DNA of 40,712 bases, from the NCBI GenBank assembly GCA_900103495.1, contig FMWZ01000023.1:1-40712 (forward strand), read 5' to 3'. Positions within the stretch are counted from its first letter, which is position 1; every line of letters begins with the position of its first letter. Source of the DNA: Lachnospiraceae bacterium G11 (GTDB lineage Bacteria; Bacillota; Clostridia; Lachnospirales; Lachnospiraceae). Both the position numbers and the translations under genes were made by a program. Positions 24,897-33,945 of the stretch are shown one piece after another. Under the pieces are notes generated by a model that was not told the DNA's origin, ran no database searches, and was given only the letters and a program-made list of their open reading frames with translations.

Positions 24897-27374
24897 TTGA
24901 AGAAGAACACTATTCAGAAATTCGACAAAGACCTTTTTAAACGCAGTGTACTCTATAACGTCAAAACTCTGTACCGTAAGACCTTAGAGGAAGCTACGGA
25001 TCAGCAGATTTTCCAGGCAGTATCCTACGCAATCAAAGATGCGGTGGTTGATCACTGGCTTACTACCCAGAAAGAATACGAGAAGGAGGACCCCAAGACA
25101 CTCTACTATTTATCCATGGAGTTTCTCATGGGACGTGCCCTCGGTAATAACATTATAAATTTAAAGGCCTATAAGCCCGTAAAGGAAGCCCTTGAAGAAC
25201 TGGGACTTAACCTTGACGTGATTGAGGATCAGGAGCCCGATGCAGCTTTAGGAAACGGTGGTCTCGGAAGACTTGCGGCATGTTTCCTTGATTCCCTTGC
25301 AACCTTAGGCTACAACGCTTACGGATGCGGCATCAGATACAGATACGGAATGTTTAAACAGGAGATCCGTGACGGCTACCAGGTGGAGGTTCCCGACAAC
25401 TGGCTTGTTAATGGAAATCCCTTCGAACTTAGAAGACCCGAGTACACCAAGATTGTTAAATTTGGCGGCTATGTCAACGTATATATGGACGAGAAGGGCA
25501 GAAACAATTTCGTCCAGGAAGATTATCAGTCGGTTAAGGCCGTTCCCTACGACCTTCCTATCGTGGGCTATGGAAACGGTATCGTAAACACCTTAAGAAT
25601 ATGGGACGCAGAGCCTGTTGAGTGCTTCAAGCTTGAGTCCTTCGACAAGGGTGATTACCAGAGAGCCGTTGAGCAGGAGAATCTGGCAAGAAACATCTGT
25701 GAGGTTCTTTACCCCAACGACAACCACTATGCCGGCAAAGAATTAAGACTTAAACAGCAGTACTTCTTCATTTCAGCCTCCGTTCAGGAAGCAGTCGAGA
25801 AGTATTTAAGAACTCACGACGACCTTCACAAGTTCCATGAGAAGGTTGTGTTCCAGCTTAACGATACACATCCCACAGTGGCTATTGCGGAGCTTATGAG
25901 AATTCTCATGGATGAGCATTATTTCACATGGGAGGAAGCATGGGAGGTTACCTCCAAGACCTGTGCTTACACTAACCACACAATCATGTCGGAAGCCCTT
26001 GAGAAATGGCCCATCGAGCTCTTCTCAAGACTTCTTCCCAGAATCTACCAGATTATCGAGGAGATCAACTCCAGATTTATCCGTCAGATTCATGATAAAT
26101 ACGATAACACCGGTGTAAATGTGGATGAGAAAATCAGAAAGATGGCCATCATCTACGACGGCCAGGTTAAGATGGCTCACCTTGCAATCGTAACGGGCTT
26201 TTCCGTAAACGGCGTTGCAAGACTTCACACCGAAATCTTAAAGCATCAGGAACTTAAGGACTTCTACGAGATGTATCCCGAGAAGTTCAACAACAAGACC
26301 AACGGTATTACCCAGCGTCGTTTCCTTCTTCACGGCAATCCCTTGCTTGCGGATTTCGTAACAGGAAAGATTGGTGACGATTGGATTACAGACCTGCCTC
26401 AGATTGCGAAACTGAAAGTTTATGCAGACGACGCCAAGGCTCAGCAGGAGTTCATGAACATCAAGTACAGAAACAAGGTTCGCCTTGCAGAGTACATTGC
26501 AGAGCATAACGGCATCGAGGTTGATCCCAGGTCAATTTTTGACGTGCAGGTTAAGAGACTTCACGAGTATAAGAGGCAGCTCTTAAATATCCTTCACGTA
26601 ATCTATCTCTACAACAACCTTAAAGAGCATCCCGAGATGGACTTTACTCCCCGTACCTTTATCTTCGGGGCAAAAGCAGCAGCGGGCTACGCAACAGCAA
26701 AGCTCACCATTAAGCTCATCAATTCCGTTGCGGATGTGGTTAACAACGACCCTGTAATAAACGGAAAGATCAAGGTGGTCTTCATTGAGGACTACAGAGT
26801 ATCAAACGCAGAGTTAATCTTTGCTGCGGCTGATATTTCCGAGCAGATTTCCACAGCAAGTAAGGAAGCAAGCGGAACCGGCAACATGAAGTTCATGCTT
26901 AACGGCGCGGTTACCATAGGAACCATGGACGGTGCCAACGTTGAGATTGTTGAGGAAGTTGGAGAAGAAAACGCTTTTATCTTCGGATTATCATCGGAAG
27001 AGGTAATAAACTTCGAGCAGCGCGGCGGATACAACCCCAATGATATCTTCAATTCAGACCCGGATATCAGAAAGGTTCTCATGCAGCTTATTAACGGCAC
27101 CTTCGCAGAGGGTGACCCGGATCTGTTCAGACCCTTATATAACTCACTTCTTAACACTCAGAACTCTTCAAGAGCCGACACTTACTTTATCTTGAAGGAC
27201 TTCAGGTCCTATGCCGAGGCTCATGAAAGAATTGATGAAGCATATAAGGATGAGAAGAGATGGGCCAAGATGGCAATGCTTAACGTGGCAAGCGCCGGAA
27301 AGTTCACCTCAGACAGAACCATCAAAGAGTACGTTGACGATATCTGGCATCTTGATAAGGTGACAGTTAAATAA
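24897..27374 (+). CDS. glgP: Glycogen/alpha-glucan phosphorylase
   Basis: Phosphorolyses alpha-1,4 glucans to glucose-1-phosphate, the opposite direction to glgC/glgD at the start of the window. The 825-residue GT35 enzyme starts at TTG 24897 behind AAGGAGG. It shows YYLSMEFLMGR, GNGGLGRLAACF and the pyridoxal-phosphate motif EASGTGNMKFMLNG with Lys665. Length is normal. The aconitase-like gene begins 25 nt downstream with no terminator between them, so they may share a transcript. Confidence 0.97.
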   Translation: MKKNTIQKFDKDLFKRSVLYNVKTLYRKTLEEATDQQIFQAVSYAIKDAVVDHWLTTQKEYEKEDPKTLYYLSMEFLMGRALGNNIINLKAYKPVKEALEELGLNLDVIEDQEPDAALGNGGLGRLAACFLDSLATLGYNAYGCGIRYRYGMFKQEIRDGYQVEVPDNWLVNGNPFELRRPEYTKIVKFGGYVNVYMDEKGRNNFVQEDYQSVKAVPYDLPIVGYGNGIVNTLRIWDAEPVECFKLESFDKGDYQRAVEQENLARNICEVLYPNDNHYAGKELRLKQQYFFISASVQEAVEKYLRTHDDLHKFHEKVVFQLNDTHPTVAIAELMRILMDEHYFTWEEAWEVTSKTCAYTNHTIMSEALEKWPIELFSRLLPRIYQIIEEINSRFIRQIHDKYDNTGVNVDEKIRKMAIIYDGQVKMAHLAIVTGFSVNGVARLHTEILKHQELKDFYEMYPEKFNNKTNGITQRRFLLHGNPLLADFVTGKIGDDWITDLPQIAKLKVYADDAKAQQEFMNIKYRNKVRLAEYIAEHNGIEVDPRSIFDVQVKRLHEYKRQLLNILHVIYLYNNLKEHPEMDFTPRTFIFGAKAAAGYATAKLTIKLINSVADVVNNDPVINGKIKVVFIEDYRVSNAELIFAAADISEQISTASKEASGTGNMKFMLNGAVTIGTMDGANVEIVEEVGEENAFIFGLSSEEVINFEQRGGYNPNDIFNSDPDIRKVLMQLINGTFAEGDPDLFRPLYNSLLNTQNSSRADTYFILKDFRSYAEAHERIDEAYKDEKRWAKMAMLNVASAGKFTSDRTIKEYVDDIWHLDKVTVK

Positions 27375-27399
27375 TTTAATATAAAGGAAAAATATCAGC

Positions 27400-29664
27400 A
27401 TGATTGAATTGACAAAAGGCGGAGCTTACCTGGTAAAGGGTACCACCCTTATAGAGGAGAATTCAGGTGAAGCTTCAGGTTACAACAAGGAGGAAGCCTT
27501 AAAGGGCACCATGGCATATGGCATCCTTAAGGCCCACAACACATCCGATAACATGGATAAGCTTAAGATTCGTTTCGACAAGCTTACATCCCATGACATC
27601 ACATTTGTAGGTATCATCCAGACAGCAAGAGCATCGGGACTTGAGAAATTCCCCATGCCCTATGTCCTTACCAACTGCCACAACTCACTTTGCGCAGTAG
27701 GCGGCACCATCAACGAAGATGACCACATGTTTGGACTTACCTGCGCCAAGAGATACGGCGGAATTTACGTTCCCCCTCACCAGGCAGTAATTCATCAGTT
27801 TGCCCGTGAAATGCTCGCAGGCGGCGGCAGAATGATTCTTGGCTCCGACTCCCACACCCGTTATGGTGCCCTCGGTACCATGGCTATGGGTGAAGGCGGC
27901 CCCGAGCTTGTTAAGCAGCTTCTTAACCAGACCTATGACATTGACAGACCCGGCGTTGTGGCTGTTTACATGGAGGGTGAACCTTCCTTTGGTGTCGGCC
28001 CTCAGGACGTGGCTCTTGCCATTATCGGCGCTGTATTTAAGAACGGCTATGTTAAGAACAAGGTAATGGAGTTTGTGGGCCCCGGCGTTTCAAAGCTTTC
28101 CGCAGATTTCAGAATCGGCGTTGACGTAATGACCACCGAGACCACCTGCCTTTCATCCATCTGGCAGACAGATGCTGAAATCGAAGAGTTCTACGCAATC
28201 CACAACAGACCTGAAGATTACAAGGAACTTAAGCCCGCTGACGTGGCTTACTATGACGGCGTCATAAAGATTGACCTTTCAAAGGTTAAGCCCATGATTG
28301 CCATGCCTTTCCATCCCAGCAACACTTATACCATCGAGGAACTGAACGCTAATCTTTCGGACATCCTTGCTGATGTTGAGGCAAAAGCGAAAGTATCTCT
28401 GGGTGAGAATGTAAACTTCACTTTAAGAGACAAGATTAAGAACGGAAAACTTTACGTAGATCAGGGCATCATCGCAGGATGTGCCGGCGGCGGATTCGAG
28501 AATATCTGTGCTGCGGCAGACATCATGGATGGCAAGTTCATAGGTTCTGACGGTTTTACCTTCAGTGTATATCCCGCATCAATGCCCATATACATGGAAC
28601 TTATCAAGAACGGTTCCGCGGCGAAACTTATGGAGAGCGGCGCAGTGCTTAAGACAGCATTCTGCGGACCCTGCTTCGGCGCAGGAGACACACCTGCAAA
28701 CAACGGCTTCTCCATCAGACATTCAACCCGTAACTTCCCCAACCGTGAGGGAAGTAAGCTTCAGAGCGGACAGATTGCATCCGTTGCACTTATGGATGCA
28801 AGATCAATTGCCGCTACAGCAGCCAACAAAGGTTACCTTACTCCTGCAACAGAGTTTGACGGTACATTTGGAAAGTACAAATATCACTTTGACACCAAGA
28901 TTTACGAGAATCGTGTATTTGATTCAAAGGGCGTTGCGGATCCCAACCAGGAAATCCAGTTTGGTCCCAACATTAAGGACTGGCCCAAGATGTCACCCTT
29001 GCCCGACAACCTCGTATTAAGGGTTGTATCAGAGATTCACGATCCCGTAACCACCACCGATGAGCTTATTCCTTCGGGAGAGACTTCAAGCTACAGATCT
29101 AATCCTCTTGGCCTTGCAGAGTTTACCCTGTCAAGAAAGGATCCTGAGTACGTAGGTCTTGCAAAGGATATGCAGAAAGCTCAGAAGGCAGTTGAGGAGG
29201 GCAAGTGCGCCAAGGACGGAAAGCCTGATATCAAGCCCGTAATGGAAGCCATCAAGGTCACGTTCCCTGATATCTCCTGTAAGATTTGCGGATACGGCTC
29301 CACAATCTTTGCGGTTAAACCCGGTGACGGTTCGGCGAGAGAGCAGGCAGCCAGCTGCCAGAAGGTTCTTGGAGGCTGGGCTAACATTGCCAACGAATAT
29401 GCCACCAAGAGATATCGCTCCAACCTCATTAACTGGGGTATGCTTCCCTTCATTATCAAGGAGGGTGATCTTCCCTTCAAGAGACTTGACTATATCTTTA
29501 TCCCTGAGATAAAGAAGGCGGTGGAAACCAAGGCTGAAGTTATAAAAGCATACACAGTTACAGACAAGGGACTTGTACCTTTCGAGATGACTCTCGGAAA
29601 TCTCACAGATGAGGAGAGAGAGATTATTCTTAAGGGCTGCCTTATCAATTACAACAGAGTATAA
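27400..29664 (+). CDS. Aconitase-superfamily hydratase (YbhJ-like)
   Basis: A 754-residue member of the aconitase/hydro-lyase superfamily, close in length and pattern to the E. coli putative hydratase YbhJ rather than AcnA/AcnB. Iron-sulfur-type motifs are [13 protein letters not shown] and [10 protein letters not shown], followed by [11 protein letters not shown], the counterpart of the aconitase NRNFxGR segment. [10 protein letters not shown] is another superfamily hallmark. The substrate is not established for this subfamily. The ribosome site AAAGGAAA is distant from the ATG. Linkage to glgP suggests expression during carbohydrate use (inference). Confidence 0.85.
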   Translation: MIELTKGGAYLVKGTTLIEENSGEASGYNKEEALKGTMAYGILKAHNTSDNMDKLKIRFDKLTSHDITFVGIIQTARASGLEKFPMPYVLTNCHNSLCAVGGTINEDDHMFGLTCAKRYGGIYVPPHQAVIHQFAREMLAGGGRMILGSDSHTRYGALGTMAMGEGGPELVKQLLNQTYDIDRPGVVAVYMEGEPSFGVGPQDVALAIIGAVFKNGYVKNKVMEFVGPGVSKLSADFRIGVDVMTTETTCLSSIWQTDAEIEEFYAIHNRPEDYKELKPADVAYYDGVIKIDLSKVKPMIAMPFHPSNTYTIEELNANLSDILADVEAKAKVSLGENVNFTLRDKIKNGKLYVDQGIIAGCAGGGFENICAAADIMDGKFIGSDGFTFSVYPASMPIYMELIKNGSAAKLMESGAVLKTAFCGPCFGAGDTPANNGFSIRHSTRNFPNREGSKLQSGQIASVALMDARSIAATAANKGYLTPATEFDGTFGKYKYHFDTKIYENRVFDSKGVADPNQEIQFGPNIKDWPKMSPLPDNLVLRVVSEIHDPVTTTDELIPSGETSSYRSNPLGLAEFTLSRKDPEYVGLAKDMQKAQKAVEEGKCAKDGKPDIKPVMEAIKVTFPDISCKICGYGSTIFAVKPGDGSAREQAASCQKVLGGWANIANEYATKRYRSNLINWGMLPFIIKEGDLPFKRLDYIFIPEIKKAVETKAEVIKAYTVTDKGLVPFEMTLGNLTDEEREIILKGCLINYNRV

Positions 29665-29682
29665 AAATTTTTCATATAGGGG

Positions 29683-29709
29683 TTAACTTATTATCTGACA
29701 AGCCGATAT
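29683..29709 (+). promoter_or_regulatory. Sigma-28 (SigD/FliA) promoter
   Basis: TTAA (29683-29686), exactly 15 bp, GCCGATAT (29702-29709). The -10 is a perfect match to the sigma-D consensus. Transcription would start about 50 nt before ATG 29767. Confidence 0.82.
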
Positions 29710-29766
29710 ATAAGATACAGAAACGGATGACTATGCTCCACGGAGGGAGCGGAAAGAGAGGCAGAT

Positions 29767-30387
29767 ATGAGTGTAAACGGAATTACAAGTGCGGTGAACA
29801 GCTACAGCACATATACTGCTGAAGCTAAGAAGGCACCGACTGCGAAATCCGAAGCAGCCGACACTGCGGTAAAGGTCTCTGAAGAAGCCGGCGTAGTTTA
29901 CGAGCCTTCTGAAGAAGCTGCAAAAGAAGCAGTTAAGACTAACAAGAACAAAATCGCAGATCCCGACCTTGTTGCCAAGCTTCAGGCTGACGCTGATGCA
30001 AGAGTAGCTCAGTTTAAGGCACTGGTTGAACAGCTTATCTCTAAGCAGGCCAATACTTACGGAAACGCAAACGATATTTGGGCATTCTTAAGAGAGGGCA
30101 ATTTCACAGTTGATCCCGCAACCAAGGCACAGGCACAGGCTGATATTGCTGAGGATGGTTACTGGGGTGTTGAGCAGACATCAGACAGAATCATTGATTT
30201 CGCAAAAGCTTTGGCAGGGGATGACCCCGAACAATTAAATAAGATGCTGGATGGCTTTAAGAAAGGTTTCAAACAGGCTGAGAAGACCTGGGGCGGAGAA
30301 CTTCCCGAGATTTCAAAGAAGACCTATGATGCGGTTCTTAAGAAGTTCGATGAGCTCATTAACAAACCTGAACAGGCTGAGGCATAA
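29767..30387 (+). CDS. Motility-regulon protein of unknown function ('hydrogenase-4 component G'-like)
   Basis: A 206-residue soluble protein beginning MSVNGITSAVNSYSTY, with an Ala/Glu/Lys-rich stretch (20-75) and then a helical domain containing YGNANDIWAFLREG and DGYWGVEQTSDRIIDFAKAL. Similar Lachnospiraceae proteins are often labelled 'hydrogenase-4 component G', probably a misnomer (recollection, not checked). The sigma-28 promoter places it with flagellar genes. The N-terminus resembles that of other motility-regulon proteins without a signal peptide. No enzymatic motif is visible. Confidence 0.72.
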   Translation: MSVNGITSAVNSYSTYTAEAKKAPTAKSEAADTAVKVSEEAGVVYEPSEEAAKEAVKTNKNKIADPDLVAKLQADADARVAQFKALVEQLISKQANTYGNANDIWAFLREGNFTVDPATKAQAQADIAEDGYWGVEQTSDRIIDFAKALAGDDPEQLNKMLDGFKKGFKQAEKTWGGELPEISKKTYDAVLKKFDELINKPEQAEA

Positions 30388-30412
30388 AGCAAACAAACAA
30401 TCACGATAAACT

Positions 30413-30447
30413 AAGGCAGCAGGCGAAAGCTTGTTGCCTTGTTTTTT
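30413..30447 (+). terminator. Intrinsic terminator
   Basis: The stem AAGGCAGCAGGC / GCTTGTTGCCTT (10 of 12 paired) is followed by GTTTTTT. It separates the sigma-28 gene from the ispE operon, and its T-run overlaps the next promoter's -35. Confidence 0.82.
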
Positions 30448-30467
30448 GCCCTCAGATTGTATATAAT
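30439..30467 (+). promoter_or_regulatory. Sigma-A promoter of the ispE-gntR-murI operon
   Basis: TTGTTT (30439-30444), 17-bp spacer, TATAAT (30462-30467). Direct repeats GATTGTATA at 30455-30463 and 30478-30486 overlap the -10 and transcription-start region. Confidence 0.7.
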
Positions 30468-30477
30468 TTAGTACAAA

Positions 30478-30489
30478 GATTGTATACAG
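30478..30489 (+). promoter_or_regulatory. Possible GntR-family operator
   Basis: TTGTATACAG (30480-30489) is a near-palindrome like FadR/FCD-type GntR sites. A second copy of GATTGTATA overlaps the -10. It could mediate autoregulation by the GntR protein encoded in the operon (inference). Confidence 0.4.
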
Positions 30490-30532
30490 GATGCAAGATA
30501 CCAAAGCATCCCAAAAGGGGGAGATACAGCGA

Positions 30533-31396
30533 ATGGACATAATTAAACGTAAAGCTTACGCCAAGATTAATCTTTGTCTGGATGTTCTCGGAAAGAGAGA
30601 GGACGGATATCACGAGGTTTCCATGATTATGCAGACCATCGGCCTAAGTGATGATGTGACCTTAAGAAAGCAGGATGAGGGAATAAGCCTTTCCGTAAAT
30701 GGGGCGGACCTTCCAACAGATGAAAGTAACCTGGCTTTTAAGGCCGCAAAGCTGATGACAGACACCTATGACATCAAAGGCGGCGTAAAGATTTCCCTTA
30801 AGAAGTCTATCCCAGTAGCCGCAGGACTTGCAGGCGGAAGCAGTGATGCCGCTGCCGTAATGATGGGCATGAACGAATTATATGACCTTAAGAAAGACAA
30901 GGACGAGCTTTGCAGCCTTGGAGTGAAGATCGGAGCAGATGTACCCTACTGCATTAAAGGCGGTACCGCTTTGGCAGAAGGAATCGGCGAGAAACTGACG
31001 CCCTTGCCTGAGGCTCCCGGAGCCACAATTCTTATTGCGAAGCCTGACATTGCGGTTTCCACCAAGGAAGTGTATACAGCACTTAATGTGAAGGAATTAA
31101 AGGCCCATCCGGACGTTGACGGCATGACCAAAGCCATTGTCCGCCACGACCTTGACGGAGTAATCGAGAGAATGGGAAATGTTCTTGAGAATGTAACCAT
31201 CAGGAAATTCCCTGTAATAGATGACATTAAACAGCTGATGAAGGAACACGGTGCCGAGAACGCTTTAATGAGCGGCTCAGGCCCTACGGTTTTCGGAATT
31301 TTCTACGATCAAAGAACAGCGGCAGAATGCTTTGGTGTGGTAAAAAACAGCGGCCTCGCCAAAGACGTAGCCCTTACAACTTTTGTAACACCCTAG
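30533..31396 (+). CDS. ispE: 4-diphosphocytidyl-2-C-methyl-D-erythritol kinase
   Basis: A GHMP kinase of the MEP (non-mevalonate) isoprenoid pathway. The 287-residue protein begins MDIIKRKAYAKINLCLDV, the typical KxNLxL start, and has the phosphate-binding loop AAGLAGGSSDAA (96-107) and a C-terminal MSGSGPTVFG motif. GGGGGAGA (30517-30524) supports ATG 30533; the in-frame ATG at 30491 would add 14 unconserved residues. It is first in an operon with the GntR regulator and murI. Confidence 0.96.
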   Translation: MDIIKRKAYAKINLCLDVLGKREDGYHEVSMIMQTIGLSDDVTLRKQDEGISLSVNGADLPTDESNLAFKAAKLMTDTYDIKGGVKISLKKSIPVAAGLAGGSSDAAAVMMGMNELYDLKKDKDELCSLGVKIGADVPYCIKGGTALAEGIGEKLTPLPEAPGATILIAKPDIAVSTKEVYTALNVKELKAHPDVDGMTKAIVRHDLDGVIERMGNVLENVTIRKFPVIDDIKQLMKEHGAENALMSGSGPTVFGIFYDQRTAAECFGVVKNSGLAKDVALTTFVTP

Positions 31397-31417
31397 AAGA
31401 CAAGAGGGGAGGATTAA

Positions 31418-32122
31418 ATGCAGGATAATCTGTCAATTCCAATTGATGACTATTTACCGCTTCGAGATGTGGTCTTTAAGACCTTAAGACAGGCCATTCT
31501 CACGGGAGAGCTTAAACCCGGAGAGAGACTCATGGAGATTCATCTGGCCAACAGACTGGGAGTCAGCAGAACCCCCATAAGAGAAGCAATACGTAAACTT
31601 GAATTAGAGGGACTTGTGATAATGATGCCAAGGCGCGGGGCTGAGGTTGCGGAAATTTCCGAGAAGAGCCTTAAGGACGTTTTGGAAGTCAGAAGATCCC
31701 TTGATATTCTGTGCGCAGAATTGGCCTGTGAGAGAATCACCGACGAGGGAATCGAAGCCCTTGAAAAGGCAGGTGTGGATTTTGAAAAAGCCACGGAAAC
31801 CAAAGATGCCAAAGTAATTGCCGCAGCGGACGTGGCTTTCCATGACATAATAATCGGAGCCACAAACAATGACAGACTGATTACCCTGATCAACAATCTT
31901 TCCGAGCAGATGTACAGATATCGATTCGAGTACATCAAGGATGAGAGCCAGCATTCGAACCTTGTTAAGGAGCATGAGGAGCTTATAAGCGCTATCAGAA
32001 ACAGGGATAAGGCTGCAGCTGCCAGATCTGCAGGGGTTCACATCGACAATCAGGAGATTTCAATCCTTAAGCAGATAAACCTTAACCACAGGGAATATGA
32101 ATCGAGGAAGAAACATGAGTAA
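31418..32122 (+). CDS. GntR-family transcriptional regulator (FadR subfamily, FCD domain)
   Basis: A 234-residue repressor-type protein. The N-terminal winged helix-turn-helix has LANRLGVSRTPIREAIRKLELEGL (about residues 42-66). The C-terminal helical FCD effector domain has the metal-ligand pattern D-x3-H (DVAFHD) plus later His residues (EHEE, GVHIDN). FCD regulators usually sense small organic acids. Its position between ispE and murI is conserved-looking but its target is unknown. It may control its own operon through sites around 30455-30489. It overlaps murI by 8 nt. Confidence 0.9.
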   Translation: MQDNLSIPIDDYLPLRDVVFKTLRQAILTGELKPGERLMEIHLANRLGVSRTPIREAIRKLELEGLVIMMPRRGAEVAEISEKSLKDVLEVRRSLDILCAELACERITDEGIEALEKAGVDFEKATETKDAKVIAAADVAFHDIIIGATNNDRLITLINNLSEQMYRYRFEYIKDESQHSNLVKEHEELISAIRNRDKAAAARSAGVHIDNQEISILKQINLNHREYESRKKHE

Positions 32123-32942
32123 CAAAGACGTTAATGCGCCCATCGGCGTTTTCGATTCCGGCGTCGGGGGACTGACTGTAGCAAGAGAAATCATGCGACA
32201 GCTCCCCAACGAGCGAATCATATATTTCGGAGATACCGCCAGAGTTCCCTATGGAAGCAAGTCCAAGGAAACTGTTACAAGGTATTCCAAGCAGATAGTA
32301 AGATTCCTTTTGGAGCATGACATCAAGGCGCTGGTTGTGGCCTGTAACACCGCATCAGCCTACGCCCTTGACGAAATCGAGAAGGAGCTTACAATTCCTG
32401 CGGTAGGTGTGGTTAAGCCCGGCGCCAAGGCAGCAACGGAAGCCACCAAGAACGGCAAAATCGGTGTAATCGCCACAGAGGGAACCATTGCTAGCCACCT
32501 TTACGATACCTACATCACAAACCTTGGAGGCGACGTAAAGATTTACTCAAAGCCCTGCCCTTTATTTGTACCTTTGGTTGAGGAGGGACTCCTTGAGGAC
32601 CCTGTCACCGAGGAAATCGCAAGAAGATATCTGGCTGAATTAATTGACATAGACATTGACACATTGATTCTGGGATGTACCCATTATCCTTTAATCAGAA
32701 AGACCATAGGCAAAGTCATGGGAGAAGGGGTAACCCTTGTAAACCCTGCCTATGAAACCGCCAAGGAACTGGAACGTGTGTTAAAATCCAACAATCTCCT
32801 TAACGAAACAAGGCCGGCTCTTGGAGAGCAGCAGTACAGCTTCTTTGTAAGTGATGCCGCCGACAAGTTCAAGACCTTTGCCAACACAATAATCAAGTAC
32901 GGAATTCTTTCCGCCAAAACCATCAACATCGAGGAATATTGA
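32115..32942 (+). CDS. murI: Glutamate racemase
   Basis: Converts L- to D-glutamate for peptidoglycan. The 276-residue protein has IGVFDSGVGGLTV at the N-terminus and the two catalytic cysteines Cys77 (ACNTAS) and Cys188 (GCTHYP). GAGGAA (32104-32109) supports ATG 32115; the in-frame ATG at 32097 lies upstream of that site. The start overlaps the gntR end and the stop overlaps the next start (TGATG), so the operon is translationally coupled. Confidence 0.96.
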   Translation: MSNKDVNAPIGVFDSGVGGLTVAREIMRQLPNERIIYFGDTARVPYGSKSKETVTRYSKQIVRFLLEHDIKALVVACNTASAYALDEIEKELTIPAVGVVKPGAKAATEATKNGKIGVIATEGTIASHLYDTYITNLGGDVKIYSKPCPLFVPLVEEGLLEDPVTEEIARRYLAELIDIDIDTLILGCTHYPLIRKTIGKVMGEGVTLVNPAYETAKELERVLKSNNLLNETRPALGEQQYSFFVSDAADKFKTFANTIIKYGILSAKTINIEEY

Positions 32943-33364
32943 TGAAAAAGGACATAACCCTTACCATTAAGGGCCTGCATTTAGCGGATGACGAAGAGAA
33001 TACATTGGAGACAAGACATGAGGGCAGCTATTTCTATAAAGATGGGCTGCACTATGTCCTCGCAAAAGAAGTAAACGAAGGTGTGGTAACAGACCTTCGT
33101 CTTACATTTGATGAGAAAAGTTTAAAGGTCAGAAGATCAGGTGAAATCACCACGGAGCTGACCTTTGAGCCGGATATGGTACATGAGACCATGTACAGAA
33201 CTCCCTTTGGATCTTTGCCTGTAAAGACCCACACATCAGAATATTATGTAAACCTTCAGGCCATAGAAAAAGGGCTCATCGAAGGAGCCCTTAAATACAA
33301 ACTTTATGTGGACGGAAATGTTAATTCCGACGCTACTTTGGTCTTCAAAGTAGAGGAGAAATAG
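32942..33364 (+). CDS. DUF1934 / YwiB-family beta-barrel protein
   Basis: A 140-residue protein rich in alternating beta strands, matching the DUF1934 (B. subtilis YwiB) calycin-like family in length and pattern (MKKDITLTIKGLH ... GSLPVKTHTSEYYVN). Function is unknown. In several Firmicutes it sits near argS or cell-wall genes. ATG 32942 overlaps the murI stop; GAGGAAT (32931-32937) is the ribosome site. It ends the operon and faces the convergent gene ending at 33370. Confidence 0.82.
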   Translation: MKKDITLTIKGLHLADDEENTLETRHEGSYFYKDGLHYVLAKEVNEGVVTDLRLTFDEKSLKVRRSGEITTELTFEPDMVHETMYRTPFGSLPVKTHTSEYYVNLQAIEKGLIEGALKYKLYVDGNVNSDATLVFKVEEK

Positions 33365-33369
33365 CGTTT

Positions 33370-33846
33370 TTACTTAATAGGCTTAGCGCCTGCCTTCTCC
33401 TGCATCTTCTCAACGAAGGCTTTAAATTTGCCTTTCTTCTTAACTTCAGCTGCGGCTGCCTTGCCGTGAAGTCCCTTAACCTCAGTAATGTAAATACCGC
33501 TGACAGAAGCCTTAACCTCTTTCTTCACAGGGATGGAATCGAAAATCTTCTCATCGCACACAAGAGAAAGAATCTGGGGACCAACCTTGGCCTTGACAAT
33601 GGGAAGCTTGCTGCCTCTTAAAAGCTTTGGAGTCTGGTCGATAACCATCTGGGGAAGACCGGATTCCTTGATTTTCATTCTCTTCTTATCGATTATAAGC
33701 ATTGATACAGACTGCTTTGCTGCATCAATCTGAGCCTGCTGTGCTTCCTGTCTCTTCTGAGCCTTCTTGCCGAGAAAATATAAAACAATCACGCCTACGA
33801 GTAAAACGGCCGCGATGACAATCATAACAATAGTAAATGTATTCAC
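33370..33846 (-). CDS. Small membrane-anchored protein, function unknown
   Basis: A 158-residue protein with one N-terminal membrane helix (about 5-27), a basic/Gln-rich linker and a cytoplasmic domain of strands and a Lys-rich tail. It contains the stretch SVSMLIIDKKRMKIKES. GGAGGA lies 11 nt before ATG 33846. The promoter on the minus strand is clear. It is probably a conserved Lachnospiraceae protein, but no function is recognised. Confidence 0.75.
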   Translation of the reverse strand: MNTFTIVMIVIAAVLLVGVIVLYFLGKKAQKRQEAQQAQIDAAKQSVSMLIIDKKRMKIKESGLPQMVIDQTPKLLRGSKLPIVKAKVGPQILSLVCDEKIFDSIPVKKEVKASVSGIYITEVKGLHGKAAAAEVKKKGKFKAFVEKMQEKAGAKPIK

Positions 33847-33893
33847 AAATATATCCTCCGTATTTCAATAGACACCTACGCGTCACAAAGGGT

Positions 33894-33922
33894 ATTTTAT
33901 CATCATTTATATCAATAATCAA
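33894..33922 (-). promoter_or_regulatory. Sigma-A promoter of the small membrane protein
   Basis: Minus strand: TTGATT (33922-33917), 17-bp spacer, TAAAAT (33899-33894). Confidence 0.7.
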
Positions 33923-33932
33923 CATTTTGCGT

Positions 33933-33938
33933 TATACT
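33933..33938 (+). promoter_or_regulatory. Candidate -10 element just before cls
   Basis: TATACT (33933-33938) lies only 7 bp before ATG 33946, and no ribosome site is visible. If used, it would give a leaderless cls message. No good -35 is seen. Confidence 0.4.
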
Positions 33939-33945
33939 ATATACC

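Noticed and set aside
30491-30532. Longer N-terminus of IspE starting at 30491
   Set aside because: It adds 14 unconserved residues and lies before the strong ribosome site at 30517-30524.
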